Shown here piece by piece: positions 1 to 9,062 of a stretch of 64,000 nt of DNA. Source of the stretch: Mycobacterium neglectum. GTDB taxonomy: Bacteria; Actinomycetota; Actinomycetes; Mycobacteriales; Mycobacteriaceae. Location: the NCBI RefSeq assembly GCF_002591975.1, contig NZ_NVQE01000004.1, positions 62,001-126,000 of the forward strand, in the 5' to 3' direction. The notes below the pieces were generated by a model, which searched no databases, had not been told where the DNA came from, and saw only the letters and a list, made by a program, of their open reading frames with translations. Both the position numbers and the translations under genes were made by a program. Position 1 is the first letter of the stretch; each line of letters begins with the position of its first letter.

Positions 1-1
1 G

Positions 2-244
2 CTACGGCACCTGATGCGCACGACGGTTAAAGTACGCACCAGCACCGATGGTCAAGCGCTGCAACGCAGTCCGTTCATCCACGACTTCGCGATCGACGAC
101 GGCCATTACACCTTCTCGGTGGCCCGCAACGAGCTGGATCGTGCCATGGGACAACTCACCGATCTTGGCATCCTGGATCTGACCGTGACACCCGCGTCGC
201 TCGAAGACATGTTCTTGCGCGAGTACCAGGGAGCCACCCGATGA
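2..244 (+). CDS. ABC exporter ATP-binding subunit, C-terminal end (5'-truncated)
   Basis: Only the last 80 or so codons are present; the frame is open to the window edge, so the Walker and signature motifs lie outside. The visible part is the regulatory tail of DrrA-type exporter ATPases. It ends in a hydrophobic segment followed by the motif TPASLEDMFLREYQG, which is the usual close of ABC-2 exporter ATPases (SLEDVFL). The TGA stop overlaps the next ATG by 4 bp (ATGA), so it is translationally coupled to the permease. By synteny it corresponds to Rv1218c of M. tuberculosis, part of a reported multidrug exporter. The substrate here is unknown. Confidence 0.85.
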   Translation, partial: LRHLMRTTVKVRTSTDGQALQRSPFIHDFAIDDGHYTFSVARNELDRAMGQLTDLGILDLTVTPASLEDMFLREYQGATR

Positions 245-1857
245 GTACCACCGCCTTCGCGCCGCGTGCGCGAGTCGCCCACACCGGAATGGGTTTGTGG
301 ACCGGAACATTGAGCCTGCTCAGGCTGGCGTTGCGCCGCGACCGTGTGCGCCTTTCTATCTGGCTGGCGGCTTTGACGTTGATGATGGTGTACGCCCCGA
401 GCGCCATCAAGCTGGCCTACCCAGACGAGGCTCAGCGCCAGGCCAGGGTGAACCTGATGAAGACGCCCGCCGCGATCATCATGGGCGGTCCGATGTTCGG
501 CGGCAATGAAACCGACCTGGGCGCGATGATGGCGAACGAGCTGATGCTCACGATGATCGTTGCGACGTCGATCCTCGCCATCCTCAGCGTGATTCGCCAT
601 ACCCGCGCCGAGGAGGAAGGCGGTGCCGCCGAACTGGTGCTGTCCTCGGTGGTCGGACGATACGCACGGACCACCGCTGCGTTGATCCTCGTCGGCGGCG
701 TGAATGCCGCGCTGGCGGTCACGATGACTCTGGCGATGGCCTCAACCGGCTTCGGGCTCGTCGACACCGCGGCAATGTGTCTGGGTATCACGGGTGTGGC
801 CATGGTGTTCGGCGCGGTCGCCGCGGTGACGGCCCAGCTGTGGCGGCAGTCGCGCACCGCGACCGGTGCCGCTATGGCCGCGCTGGCGCTGGCGGTATTC
901 GTCCGCGGGATCGGCGACGTCATCGACAACTCCGGTAGCGCGCTGAGCTGGTTCTCGCCGATCGCATGGGCTCAACAGATGCGGGCCTTCGTCGACGTGC
1001 GCTGGTGGCCGTTCGCCCTTCTCGTGGTTCTGACTCTCGGGCTGATCGCGTTGGCGGCCGCTCTGGAGAGCAGGCGGCAGTACGACGCCGGCACCATCCC
1101 GTCCTCCGGTGAACGCCCTAACGCGCACGAGATCAAGTCGGTACTCGGTCTGCATCTGACTCTGCAACGAGGCCAAACTATGGGCTGGTCGGCGGGACTG
1201 TTCCTGGGCGGCTTGGCCTTTGGCTCAATGACGAAGTCGCTGTTGGACGCGGCCGAGGACAACGAGCTGATCCAGCGGGTGCTGGTGGCACAGGGCACCG
1301 ACAGCGTCTATACGACTATGACCCAGTTCCTTGCCGCCGCGGCCACCGCATACGTCGTCTCAGCCGTGCTGCGGTTGCTCAACGACGAAGAGAAGGGCCT
1401 CGGCGAAGTCGTGCTGGCGGGGGCGGTGTCGCGTTGGCGGTGGCTCGTCACCGCAGTTGCCTCGGCGCTCATCGGCTCCGCCGTGCTGATGTTCTTCGCG
1501 GGCTTGGGCAACGGGCTGGGCGCAGGCATCACTCTTGGCGAGCCGGGAACAATCGCGCGGCTGACCCTTGGCGGCCTGGCATACGTACCTGCGATGGCCG
1601 TGATGGCCGGTATCGCCGCCCTTTCAGTCGCGGTACGCAGGGGTTGGATCGGCTGGATTGCAGTCACATTCGTGGTCGTGTCGCTGTATCTCGGCGCCCT
1701 GCTGCGCTTGCCGAGTTGGCTGCTCGACCTGTCGCCCGTCGGCCAGACCACCGCGCCGTCGAGCTATCCGGTCGTGGCAATGACCGCGATGGTCATTGTG
1801 GCCGTGGCCCTGACGCTCGTCGCCGGTGCCATCTATCGCCGTCGCGACGCGGCCTGA
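241..1857 (+). CDS. ABC exporter permease (Rv1217c-like)
   Basis: Protein of 538 residues with about twelve hydrophobic segments in two halves (roughly residues 30-270 and 300-530). This is the duplicated ABC-2/FtsX-like permease layout of large actinobacterial exporters. Residues 110-120 hold RHTRAEEEGG, and the second half repeats it as NDEEKGLGE; these are the conserved cytoplasmic acidic loops of this family. The ATG lies within the ATGA overlap with the upstream ATPase, so the two subunits form one operon. It probably exports a hydrophobic compound or drug; the substrate cannot be read from sequence. The family call is firm. Confidence 0.9.
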   Translation: MSTTAFAPRARVAHTGMGLWTGTLSLLRLALRRDRVRLSIWLAALTLMMVYAPSAIKLAYPDEAQRQARVNLMKTPAAIIMGGPMFGGNETDLGAMMANELMLTMIVATSILAILSVIRHTRAEEEGGAAELVLSSVVGRYARTTAALILVGGVNAALAVTMTLAMASTGFGLVDTAAMCLGITGVAMVFGAVAAVTAQLWRQSRTATGAAMAALALAVFVRGIGDVIDNSGSALSWFSPIAWAQQMRAFVDVRWWPFALLVVLTLGLIALAAALESRRQYDAGTIPSSGERPNAHEIKSVLGLHLTLQRGQTMGWSAGLFLGGLAFGSMTKSLLDAAEDNELIQRVLVAQGTDSVYTTMTQFLAAAATAYVVSAVLRLLNDEEKGLGEVVLAGAVSRWRWLVTAVASALIGSAVLMFFAGLGNGLGAGITLGEPGTIARLTLGGLAYVPAMAVMAGIAALSVAVRRGWIGWIAVTFVVVSLYLGALLRLPSWLLDLSPVGQTTAPSSYPVVAMTAMVIVAVALTLVAGAIYRRRDAA

Positions 1858-1877
1858 ATCCGTCGAAGGGAGAAATT

Positions 1878-2552
1878 ATGAAGATCGCACTTCAATCGCT
1901 GGCATCGGTGGTCTTCGGCCTCGTCTTCTTCGGCCTGGCGCTGTTCTGGCCCGCCGGCACGTTCCACTATTGGCAGGCTTGGCTTTTCATCTTCGTGTTC
2001 ATCTTCGCCACCATGGGACCAAGCCTCTATCTGGCGGTGAAGATGCCCGACGCACTGAAGCGCCGCATGAAGGCGGGTCCGTTCGCGGAGACGAGACCGC
2101 TGCAGAAAGTCATCATCACCGGCACCGTCCTTTCGGTCGCAGCGGTTCTCGTTGTCAGTGCGTTGGACCATCGGTTCGGATGGTCGACGGTGCCGACAAC
2201 CGTAATCGTCATCGGCCTGGTTCTGGTCTTCCTCGGGCTCACCATGGCCCAGTTCGTCGTTATCCAGAACAACTACGCCGGGGCCACCGTCACCGTCGAG
2301 GCAGATCAAGAGTTGGTCTCCACCGGCTTGTACGGCCTCGTCCGCCACCCGATGTACGTCGGAACTCTCGTCATGATGCTCGGCACGCCGCTGGCGCTCG
2401 ACTCGTACTGGGGACTCGTCCTCATCGCACCGGCCCTGCTGATCCTCGCGCTCCGAATCACCGACGAGGAAAAGGCGCTGCGTCAGGAGCTCGACGGCTA
2501 CGAGGAATACACGCACAAGGTGCACTACCGGTTGGTCCCCGGGGTGTGGTGA
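1878..2552 (+). CDS. Isoprenylcysteine carboxyl methyltransferase-like membrane protein
   Basis: Protein of 224 residues with five or six membrane segments. The C-terminal half carries the ICMT/PEMT signature: residues 140-165 contain GLVRHPMYVGTL, and residues 190-220 contain RITDEEKALRQEL followed by YxxYxxxVxYRLVPGVW. Family members use S-adenosylmethionine to methylate small or lipid-linked substrates at the membrane. Bacteria lack prenylated CaaX proteins, so the real substrate is unknown. The ATG at 1878 has a ribosome site (AAGGGAGA, 1866-1873), and the gene follows the exporter permease by 20 bp on the same strand. It may be cotranscribed with the exporter and act on the exported compound; that is inference. 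Confidence 0.85.
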   Translation: MKIALQSLASVVFGLVFFGLALFWPAGTFHYWQAWLFIFVFIFATMGPSLYLAVKMPDALKRRMKAGPFAETRPLQKVIITGTVLSVAAVLVVSALDHRFGWSTVPTTVIVIGLVLVFLGLTMAQFVVIQNNYAGATVTVEADQELVSTGLYGLVRHPMYVGTLVMMLGTPLALDSYWGLVLIAPALLILALRITDEEKALRQELDGYEEYTHKVHYRLVPGVW

Positions 2553-2558
2553 GCGAGA

Positions 2559-3845
2559 TCAGGCCGCGGTCAATCCTGCGAGGTGATTGGCGATCAGCGC
2601 CTCGACCGCACTCGGCTTGAACACGACGACGTCGTTGAGCAATGGCGGCGCGTGCGATTCGTGGTGCGCTCCGGTCGGGGTGATGTACACCGCCTTGTGG
2701 CGTTGGCCTGCGGCGTCGAACGTGTGGACGAGCCAGCCGGGCGCTTCCTTGGCGTAGTTGCAGGCCTCACACTCGCCGAGACCGTTGGCGGCAGTGGTAG
2801 CGCCACCGCGCGCATGAGGGATGGCGTGGTCGGTGTGCCGAATCGGCGCATCGCAATACGGAGTCCGACACGTGTCGTCTCTGAAAGCGATGAATTGGGC
2901 CAGACCCTTTGGGAATAGACGTGATCGGGATTCCATCGCGACCAGAGCTCCGGAGTCGGGGTGACGAAAAAGTCGGCGCAGAGTGGCTTTGGATTTCTCG
3001 TCGGCGATGGCGTCGCCCGCCAGGCGGCACGCGATTGCCGCAGGCACCGGTCCATACCCGGGGATATGAGCCGGCGTGGTGGCGCCGCCAAACAGGGTCT
3101 CATCGGTCATGACGAGGTTGATCGCGACGGGAACTGGGACATCGGCGTGGTGACCGGTGACGCGTTCAAAGAGGGTGTCGGCCATGACCTGGCCACGACT
3201 GCGGTCGTCGAAGCTGGTATCGGCGGCGCGCTTTAGTGCGGCGTAGACGGACACGCCCTGGGTCACGGGCAACAGGGCGGTCACGTAGGTCATCGCGTCG
3301 TGGGCGGGGCGGACGGTGACGGTGCGCTCGGATTGTGCGCGGACGGCCTTATCGACGAATGCCTGCGGATCGAGTTGATAGGCGACGGCCTTGGCCTCGG
3401 CCTCAATCCGCTTGTCGCCGAGGCCCTCCAATGCGGACTGGTCGGCGCACATCCTGACGTCCAGCTTTCGACGGTCTTCGAGGGACAGGCACGCCGACTC
3501 GCGCACGATGAGGGTGGCCCGCCACTCAGAGAGCGCACCGGATTCCAATGCCGCCAGGGTGTAAGGCATCTCGTGGACGAGAGCGCGGGCGAACCCGAGG
3601 TGCCGACCGCCACGGTTAGGGGAATCATGGCGGGCGAGCGCGATCTCGGCGGATAGGCCGCGGCCCCGTTTGGCCGCGGGTACGCCTTCGGCCGCCTCGC
3701 GTGCACGGCGCGCCGCGTCGAGGTCGGCGGTGACTCTGGCCTGTTCGGCGGCTGCGGCGGACTTGCCGCGTTCCAAGTCCGCGATGCGTTCGACCAGCGT
3801 CGCCTCATAGGCGATGGGGTCGGCCGCAGCGGCTGATTCGAACAT
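2559..3845 (-). CDS. DUF222/HNH endonuclease domain protein (13E12 repeat family)
   Basis: Protein of 428 residues from the ATG at 3845; an upstream start at 3875 is possible. It has an N-terminal alanine-rich helical region with coiled-coil character, a central DUF222 domain, and a C-terminal HNH zinc motif with Cys pairs around residues 330-380 (CRTPYC, then DHAIPHARGG and CEACNYAKE). This is the architecture of the mycobacterial REP13E12 family. Members exist in many copies, and some M. tuberculosis copies host phage phiRv1 integration. Nuclease activity is inferred from the intact HNH motif and is untested for the family as far as I know. Its stop lies 6 bp from the convergent methyltransferase stop. 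Confidence 0.9.
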   Translation of the reverse strand: MFESAAAADPIAYEATLVERIADLERGKSAAAAEQARVTADLDAARRAREAAEGVPAAKRGRGLSAEIALARHDSPNRGGRHLGFARALVHEMPYTLAALESGALSEWRATLIVRESACLSLEDRRKLDVRMCADQSALEGLGDKRIEAEAKAVAYQLDPQAFVDKAVRAQSERTVTVRPAHDAMTYVTALLPVTQGVSVYAALKRAADTSFDDRSRGQVMADTLFERVTGHHADVPVPVAINLVMTDETLFGGATTPAHIPGYGPVPAAIACRLAGDAIADEKSKATLRRLFRHPDSGALVAMESRSRLFPKGLAQFIAFRDDTCRTPYCDAPIRHTDHAIPHARGGATTAANGLGECEACNYAKEAPGWLVHTFDAAGQRHKAVYITPTGAHHESHAPPLLNDVVVFKPSAVEALIANHLAGLTAA

Positions 3846-3893
3846 GTTTTCGACTCTACTCTGTGACACCGACAAGTCTGGTCGTCACCGATC

Positions 3894-4910
3894 TCAGACC
3901 GCCCTGCCGAACCAGTCGGCATCGTCATCATCGGCCAGCTTGTGGCGGAGCTTGTTGAAGTACTTGTCGTCCCATGCATCGACCATCTCGAGCACCTCGT
4001 CGGTAAGGTCCGAGCGGATGCCAACCTCGTCGTGCGCGAACCGTATGAATGCGCGCAGCAGGTAAGGGGCCGCCTCGACTCGGTCGAGGAAGCAATAATC
4101 GGTGTCCTCCAGCAGGTGGTCGAACAACCATCGTTCGGCCCGACGTTCGTTCCAACGCAGAGGGTCTCCGGCGCCGTCTTCCATCCCGAACTCGACCAAA
4201 GACTCCAGCAGCTCCGCTTGCCTTCGGCCGAATGCCGCACCTCCGACTGAGGCGGAAAACCTCGCGATGAGGGCGGCGGCATCTTGCGTGCTCCACTCAG
4301 ACCGCGGGAGCGCAGAGCCGCCGGCCGGCAAATCTCGGATCAGCCACTCGACCAGCGCGCCGTATTCTGGCCACCCCGAAGCCTGACGGGGCGAGAACAG
4401 GACCTCGAACTCGATGGCAGCCTTCAAACGAGCACGGATGTCAGCGAGATCGACTTCGTCGCAACGCATGTCAGTCGCTGGTTCGTCAATGATGTTGAGA
4501 ACCGTCTCCAGCGGACCTCGAAAGAATTCGACGCGGCGAATGAAATCCCCAATGTGGAGGTCGAGGTCGACCGCACACGTGAATTCGCCAACGGTAGGCA
4601 CCCGAAACTGCAGCAGAAGCAGGTCGTTCGGATCGAGCACGTGGCTGCCCCTTACACCTCGGTGGATCCGCGTCTGCCCGAGCTGAGCGAGCCATCTCGG
4701 CGTCAGCGGCCGACGGGCGGTGAGCTCCGCACGGATCTGGTTCACCAGTTCGTCGTCGTCATCACCGAGGAACTCCGCAAAAGCGGCGAGCATCGTGGAC
4801 CCTGCCGCGCTGGAGTCCTGGATCATTCGTGCAACCGCCCATGCGCGATCACACGGCTCCGGGGCGCCGTACCGACCCGTTCGACGCGGATCCGAGTTGT
4901 ACAACATCAT
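3894..4910 (-). CDS. Hypothetical acidic protein, function unknown
   Basis: About 338 residues if started at the tandem ATG codons at 4910/4907; an internal ATG at 4826 would give 310. I do not recognise the family. The protein is soluble, acidic and predicted mostly helical. It has an acidic GDDDDE stretch near residue 45, a run of short Trp/Leu-containing helices (EWLIRDLP, RWLFDHLLED, AFIRFAHDE), and ends in DDDDADWFGRAV. There is no signal peptide or membrane segment. High third-position GC supports coding. Its start is 48 bp upstream of the 13E12-type gene, which lies downstream on the same strand, so the two could form a transcription unit. No ribosome site is obvious at any start. Confidence 0.6.
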   Translation of the reverse strand: MMLYNSDPRRTGRYGAPEPCDRAWAVARMIQDSSAAGSTMLAAFAEFLGDDDDELVNQIRAELTARRPLTPRWLAQLGQTRIHRGVRGSHVLDPNDLLLLQFRVPTVGEFTCAVDLDLHIGDFIRRVEFFRGPLETVLNIIDEPATDMRCDEVDLADIRARLKAAIEFEVLFSPRQASGWPEYGALVEWLIRDLPAGGSALPRSEWSTQDAAALIARFSASVGGAAFGRRQAELLESLVEFGMEDGAGDPLRWNERRAERWLFDHLLEDTDYCFLDRVEAAPYLLRAFIRFAHDEVGIRSDLTDEVLEMVDAWDDKYFNKLRHKLADDDDADWFGRAV

Positions 4911-5013
4911 GCTGACGATTACCAGCAGGCTGAAAGGATCTCTGCCGGCCTTCCGAACGCGCCCTTTACTTCGATTGCGTTTCGACCCCATACGGTCAAA
5001 GTACGAACACGCA

Positions 5014-5041
5014 CTGACATGTTTTCGCTCCACCGCATACT
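5014..5041 (+). promoter_or_regulatory. Promoter of the DUF4126 gene, probably leaderless
   Basis: A -35-like CTGACA at 5014-5019 and a -10-like CATACT at 5036-5041 are separated by 16 bp. The expected start of transcription, 7-8 nt beyond the -10, coincides with the ATG at 5049, which has no ribosome site. This arrangement is typical of leaderless mycobacterial mRNAs. It is prediction only. Confidence 0.5.
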
Positions 5042-5048
5042 GATCTCC

Positions 5049-5639
5049 ATGGAACTGCTGACCGGATTCGGGCTGGCGACAGCAGCGGGGCTCAATGCCT
5101 ATATCCCGCTGTTGGCCCTCGGACTGCTGTCGCGGTTCACCGATCTGGTCACGCTGCCGCACGGCTGGACGTGGCTCGAGAACGGCTGGGTGATGGCGAT
5201 CGTCGCCGTGCTGCTGGTCGTCGAGATCGTCGCCGACAAGGTCCCAGCACTCGACAGCATCAACGATGCCATCCAAACCTTCGTCCGTCCGACGGCTGGC
5301 GGCATCGTGTTCGGGTCGGGCACCGCCGCGCAGACCAACGCCGTCGCCGACCCGGGCGCGTTCGCACAGTCCGGCCAGTGGATCCCCGTGGCGATCGGCG
5401 TCGTCGTCGCCCTGGTGGTGTCGCTGACGAAGTCGGCGGTGCGACCCGCGGCCAACGTCGCGACCGCGGGTATGGCTGCGCCTGTGCTGAGCACTGTCGA
5501 GGACGGAATCAGCGTCGGCCTCGTCTTCGCCGCGATCTTGGTACCGGTGCTGGTGTTGGTTGCCGTCGTCGCGCTGGTCTGGGCCGGGTGGCGCCTGCTG
5601 CGCCGACGACGACGAGCGCGAGCGGGTGGCGAAACCTAG
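5049..5639 (+). CDS. DUF4126 family membrane protein
   Basis: Protein of 196 residues with five or six membrane helices. The N-terminus ([20 protein letters not shown]) and the central [19 protein letters not shown] are hallmarks of DUF4126. The C-terminus is a short Arg-rich cytoplasmic tail. The role is unknown; members are widespread in actinobacteria. The ATG at 5049 was chosen because the upstream in-frame region has no ribosome site and a promoter-like sequence ends just before it. The TAG stop shares bases with the glgC stop on the other strand (CTAG at 5636-5639). Confidence 0.85.
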   Translation: MELLTGFGLATAAGLNAYIPLLALGLLSRFTDLVTLPHGWTWLENGWVMAIVAVLLVVEIVADKVPALDSINDAIQTFVRPTAGGIVFGSGTAAQTNAVADPGAFAQSGQWIPVAIGVVVALVVSLTKSAVRPAANVATAGMAAPVLSTVEDGISVGLVFAAILVPVLVLVAVVALVWAGWRLLRRRRRARAGGET

Positions 5640-6850
5640 ATCCAGACGCCCTTACCGACGGCGACCACGCCGCCGGAGCTGATCGCGAAGCGTTCGCGGT
5701 CCTTCTCCAGGTCCACGCCCACCATCTCGCCGGGCCCGACGACGACGTTCTTGTCCAGGATCGCGTGGCGCACTACCGCGCCGCGGCCCACCCGGGTGCC
5801 CGGCATGATCACGCTGCCCTCGACAATCGCGCCGTCATCGACCACGACATTGGACGACAGCACCGAATTACGCACCGACGCCGCCGAAATGATGCTGCCC
5901 GAGCCGACCACCGACTCCTGGGCCGAACCGCCGTTGACGAACTTCGCCGGTGCCAAGTTGGCCGACTCGCCGAGGATCGGCCAGCGCCGGTTGTACAGGT
6001 TGAACACGGGGTGCACGGACACCAGATCCATGTGGGCGTCGTAGAACGCGTCCAGCGTTCCGACGTCGCGCCAGTAGCCGTGATCGCGCTCGGTGGAACC
6101 GGGGACTTCGTTGTCGTTGAAGTCATACACCGCGGCCATGCCGTCGGCAACGAGGCGCGGGATGATGTCGCCGCCCATGTCGTGATCGGAGCGGTCTTCA
6201 TCGGCGTCGGCCTTGATCGCATCGACGAGCACCTTGGTACTGAAGATGTAGTTGCCCATCGACGCGAACGTTTGCTCGGGATCGTCGGGCGTGCCGGGCG
6301 GGTCGGAGGGCTTTTCGATGAACGCGCGGATACGCCCCGACTCGTCGGAGTCGATGACACCGAACGCACTCGCTTCGGCGCGCGGCACCCGGATACCAGC
6401 GACCGTGACACCCGCGCCGCTCTCGATGTGGAACTGGAGCATCTGCTCCGGATCCATTCGGTAGATGTGGTCAGCACCGAACACGACGACGTAGTCGGGG
6501 TCCTCGTCATAGACCAGGTTCAGCGACTGCAGGATGGCGTCCGCGGAACCGGTGTACCACCGCGGGCCGAGGCGCTGCTGAGCGGGCACCGGCGTGATGT
6601 ACTCACCGGCAAGCCCCGAAAGTCTCCAGTTCTGCGAGATGTGTCGATCCAGCGAATGCGATTTGTATTGCGTCAGAACGCAGATCTTCAAATACCGCGC
6701 GTTGACCAGATTCGAAAGCACAAAGTCGATGAGCCGGTAGGCGCCGCCGAACGGCACCGCCGGCTTTGCCCGGTCGGCGGTCAATGGGTAGAGCCGCTTG
6801 CCCTCGCCGCCCGCCAGGACGATGCCCAGCACGTGTGGCAGTTCCCGCAT
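5636..6850 (-). CDS. glgC: Glucose-1-phosphate adenylyltransferase (ADP-glucose pyrophosphorylase)
   Basis: Protein of 404 residues, normal length. It makes ADP-glucose from ATP and glucose-1-phosphate, the committed step to glycogen, capsular alpha-glucan and maltose-1-phosphate. Visible signatures are the nucleotide-binding loop [13 protein letters not shown] with AKPAVPFGG (residues 10-35), [10 protein letters not shown] (about 135-145), the sugar-phosphate site region around IEKPSDPP, and a C-terminal left-handed beta-helix with hexapeptide-like repeats ([20 protein letters not shown]). It is divergent from glgM, with 146 bp between the starts, so the ADP-glucose producer and user can be co-regulated. 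By synteny it is Rv1213. Confidence 0.97.
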   Translation of the reverse strand: MRELPHVLGIVLAGGEGKRLYPLTADRAKPAVPFGGAYRLIDFVLSNLVNARYLKICVLTQYKSHSLDRHISQNWRLSGLAGEYITPVPAQQRLGPRWYTGSADAILQSLNLVYDEDPDYVVVFGADHIYRMDPEQMLQFHIESGAGVTVAGIRVPRAEASAFGVIDSDESGRIRAFIEKPSDPPGTPDDPEQTFASMGNYIFSTKVLVDAIKADADEDRSDHDMGGDIIPRLVADGMAAVYDFNDNEVPGSTERDHGYWRDVGTLDAFYDAHMDLVSVHPVFNLYNRRWPILGESANLAPAKFVNGGSAQESVVGSGSIISAASVRNSVLSSNVVVDDGAIVEGSVIMPGTRVGRGAVVRHAILDKNVVVGPGEMVGVDLEKDRERFAISSGGVVAVGKGVWI

Positions 6851-6996
6851 GGTTCAAACCTATCCGCACCCGTCACCCTCGGCTAGGCATTCGATGCTGT
6901 CTGTCAAGGTTATTGAGATCTATCCCCGATATCCCGCATACGAAACAAGGCTGCGGTCCAGACATCCGGCTCGCCTTCTGGGATACCGTCGAAACC

Positions 6997-8160
6997 ATGC
7001 GGGTGGCGATGATGACACGGGAGTATCCGCCCGAGGTGTACGGCGGGGCGGGCGTACACGTCACTGAACTCGTCGCGCAGCTGCGGCACCTGTGTGAGGT
7101 CGACGTGCACTGCATGGGCGCACCTCGCGACGGCGCGTTCGTGGCGCAGCCCGATCCGGCATTGCTCGGCGCCAACCCCGCGTTGTCGACGCTGTCGGCG
7201 GATCTGAACATGGTCAACACATCGGGGCACGCCACCGTGCTGCACTCGCACACCTGGTACACCGGGTTGGCGGGCCACCTCGCGGGGCTTCTGTACGGGA
7301 TCCCGCATGTGCTGACTGCGCATTCGCTGGAGCCGATGCGGCCGTGGAAGGCCGAACAGCTCGGCGGCGGGTACCGCGTCTCGTCGTGGGTGGAGAAGAC
7401 CGCGGTGGAAGCGGCCGATGCGGTGATTGCCGTCAGCTCGGGCATGCGCGCCGACGTCCTGAGCACGTATCCGTCGCTGGATCCGAACCGGGTCCATGTG
7501 GTGCGCAACGGCATCGACACGGAAGTCTGGTATCCGGCCCCGGTCGAACCGGGCGAGTCGGTGCTGGCCGAACTCGGTGTCGACATGAGCCGCCCGATCG
7601 CCGCTTTCGTCGGGCGGATCACCCGCCAGAAGGGCGTCCCGCATCTGATCGCGGCGGCACACCGGTTCGCACCCGACATCCAGCTCGTGCTCTGCGCAGG
7701 CGCACCGGATACGCCCGAAATCGCGGCAGAGGTGACCGAGGCCGTTCAGGAGCTGGCACGCAGTCGCACCGGCGTGTTCTGGGTACGCGAGATGCTGCCG
7801 ATTTCCAAGATTCGCGAAATACTCTCAGCTGCAACTGTTTTCGTATGCCCGTCGGTGTACGAGCCCCTCGGCATCGTCAACTTGGAGGCGATGGCCTGCT
7901 CGACTGCGGTGGTTGCCTCCGACGTCGGCGGTATCCCCGAGGTGGTCGCCGACGGACACACCGGGGTCCTGGTGCACTACGACGCGGACGACCGGGCGGG
8001 CTTCGAATCGCGATTGGCCGACGCGGTCAATGCCGTGGTGGCCGAGCCGCAGCGTGCCAAGAGTTACGGGCAGGCCGGGCGGCAGCGCTGTATCGAAGAG
8101 TTCTCCTGGGCGCACATCGCCGAGCAGACCCTGGAGATCTATCGGAAGGTTGCTTCCTAG
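6997..8160 (+). CDS. glgM: ADP-glucose-dependent alpha-maltose-1-phosphate synthase (GT4; GlgM/GlgA)
   Basis: Protein of 387 residues, the length I recall for M. tuberculosis Rv1212c, which was annotated glgA and later shown to be GlgM. It transfers glucose from ADP-glucose to glucose-1-phosphate, making maltose-1-phosphate for GlgE-dependent alpha-glucan synthesis. It has the GT-B fold: an N-terminal YPPEVYGGAGVHV motif (about residues 10-22), and a C-terminal domain with FVGRITRQKG (about 205) and the GT4 E-x7-E motif in PSVYEPLGIVNLEAMAC (about 285-300). The ATG at 6997 lies about 9 bp after a GATACC -10-like box (6982-6987), suggesting a leaderless mRNA. It is divergent from glgC. Confidence 0.95.
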   Translation: MRVAMMTREYPPEVYGGAGVHVTELVAQLRHLCEVDVHCMGAPRDGAFVAQPDPALLGANPALSTLSADLNMVNTSGHATVLHSHTWYTGLAGHLAGLLYGIPHVLTAHSLEPMRPWKAEQLGGGYRVSSWVEKTAVEAADAVIAVSSGMRADVLSTYPSLDPNRVHVVRNGIDTEVWYPAPVEPGESVLAELGVDMSRPIAAFVGRITRQKGVPHLIAAAHRFAPDIQLVLCAGAPDTPEIAAEVTEAVQELARSRTGVFWVREMLPISKIREILSAATVFVCPSVYEPLGIVNLEAMACSTAVVASDVGGIPEVVADGHTGVLVHYDADDRAGFESRLADAVNAVVAEPQRAKSYGQAGRQRCIEEFSWAHIAEQTLEIYRKVAS

Positions 8161-8187
8161 GCGTGAACCCTCGCGGGCACGCTCCGA

Positions 8188-8355
8188 CTAGCTGGTGACG
8201 CCCTTGAGTTCGTCGCCAAGCGCGGCCGCCTCATCGGGGGTCAGTTCGACGACCAAACGTCCGCCGCCCTCCAGCGGTACCCGCATCACGATGCCTCGCC
8301 CCTCCTTTGTTGCTTCCAGGGGACCGTCGCCGGTCCGGGGCTTCATCGCCGCCAT
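8188..8355 (-). CDS. DUF3117 small protein (Rv1211-like)
   Basis: A 55-residue protein that starts MAAMKPRTGDGP and contains KEGRGIVMRVPLEGGGRLV, the highly conserved DUF3117 sequence found throughout actinobacteria. The ATG at 8355 has a strong ribosome site (GGAGGGAG) 6 bp upstream on the minus strand, which rules out the longer in-frame start. The function is unknown; the extreme conservation implies a basic cellular role. It lies downstream of tag in the same direction, 125 bp away. Confidence 0.92.
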   Translation of the reverse strand: MAAMKPRTGDGPLEATKEGRGIVMRVPLEGGGRLVVELTPDEAAALGDELKGVTS

Positions 8356-8480
8356 CGAGTGCTCCCTCCACATGAGCCAGCCCGCACGGTGGGCCTAACG
8401 AATTCCCTCCATTGTTCCCTATGCACGGCCTCGAGTGTGCAAAGACCCGGCGAAACTGACCTTGATGACGCTTCGAGGGG

Positions 8481-9062
8481 TCACTGGATTGTCGCTGGCA
8501 CCCAGCAATCTGCGGTGTGGTCGTCGACCATTCCTGTCGCCTGCATCAAGGCGTAAGCGGTCGTCGGCCCGACGAATCGGAAGCCTCGCCGCTTCAGCTC
8601 TTTGGCCATCGCGGTGGACTCCGGGGTGACCGCCGGGACATCCGCCATGCGGGCCGGCCGCGGCCTCGGCGATGGCGCGAACGACCACAACAACTCCGCG
8701 AGGTCCACATCAAGATCGCCGACCGCACGGGCGTTGGCGATGGTGGCCTCGATCTTCGCGCGGTTGCGCACGATGCCGGCGTCGGCCATCAACCTCGTGA
8801 TGTCGCGCTCGCCATAGCGCGCGACGCGCTCGACATCGAACCGGTGGAACGCGCGGCGGAAGTTCTCTCGTTTGCGCAGGATGATCAGCCACGACAGACC
8901 ACTCTGAAATGCCTCGAGGGTGACTCGCTCGAACAGCGCCTTGGAATCCCGCAGCGGTTGGCCCCACTCGGTGTCGTGGTAGTCCCGGTAGATCACGAAA
9001 TCCTCTGGCGACAATCGTGATTCGTCGATCCATGCACAGCGGATACGATCGTCCACGGTCAC
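8481..9062 (-). CDS. tag: DNA-3-methyladenine glycosylase I
   Basis: Protein of 193 residues. It removes 3-methyladenine from alkylated DNA and starts base excision repair. Tag-family signatures are CAWIDE near the N-terminus with YRDYHDTEWG (about residues 25-34, ending in the conserved Trp-Gly), FERVTLEAFQSGLSW (about 45-60), the helical region NRAKIEATIANA, and the C-terminal RRGFRFVGPTTAYALMQATG. The zinc-site residues (Cys near the N-terminus, His/Cys near the end, DDHTADCW) are present. The GTG start overlaps the DivIVA-domain gene stop as GTGA, so it is coupled. Rv1210 is the syntenic match. Confidence 0.95.
   Translation of the reverse strand: MTVDDRIRCAWIDESRLSPEDFVIYRDYHDTEWGQPLRDSKALFERVTLEAFQSGLSWLIILRKRENFRRAFHRFDVERVARYGERDITRLMADAGIVRNRAKIEATIANARAVGDLDVDLAELLWSFAPSPRPRPARMADVPAVTPESTAMAKELKRRGFRFVGPTTAYALMQATGMVDDHTADCWVPATIQ

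Noticed and set aside
14-5010. Similar short sequences near position 24-40 and 4991-5008 (ACGGT-AAAGTACG)
   Set aside because: They are about 5 kb apart, one inside a gene and one intergenic, with no second match; probably chance.
5171-6886. A 571-codon open frame on the plus strand opposite glgC
   Set aside because: It is antisense to a clearly real glgC, is Arg/Gly/Asp-rich without any fold motif, and is the usual mirror frame of high-GC genes. Many similar antisense frames were left out.
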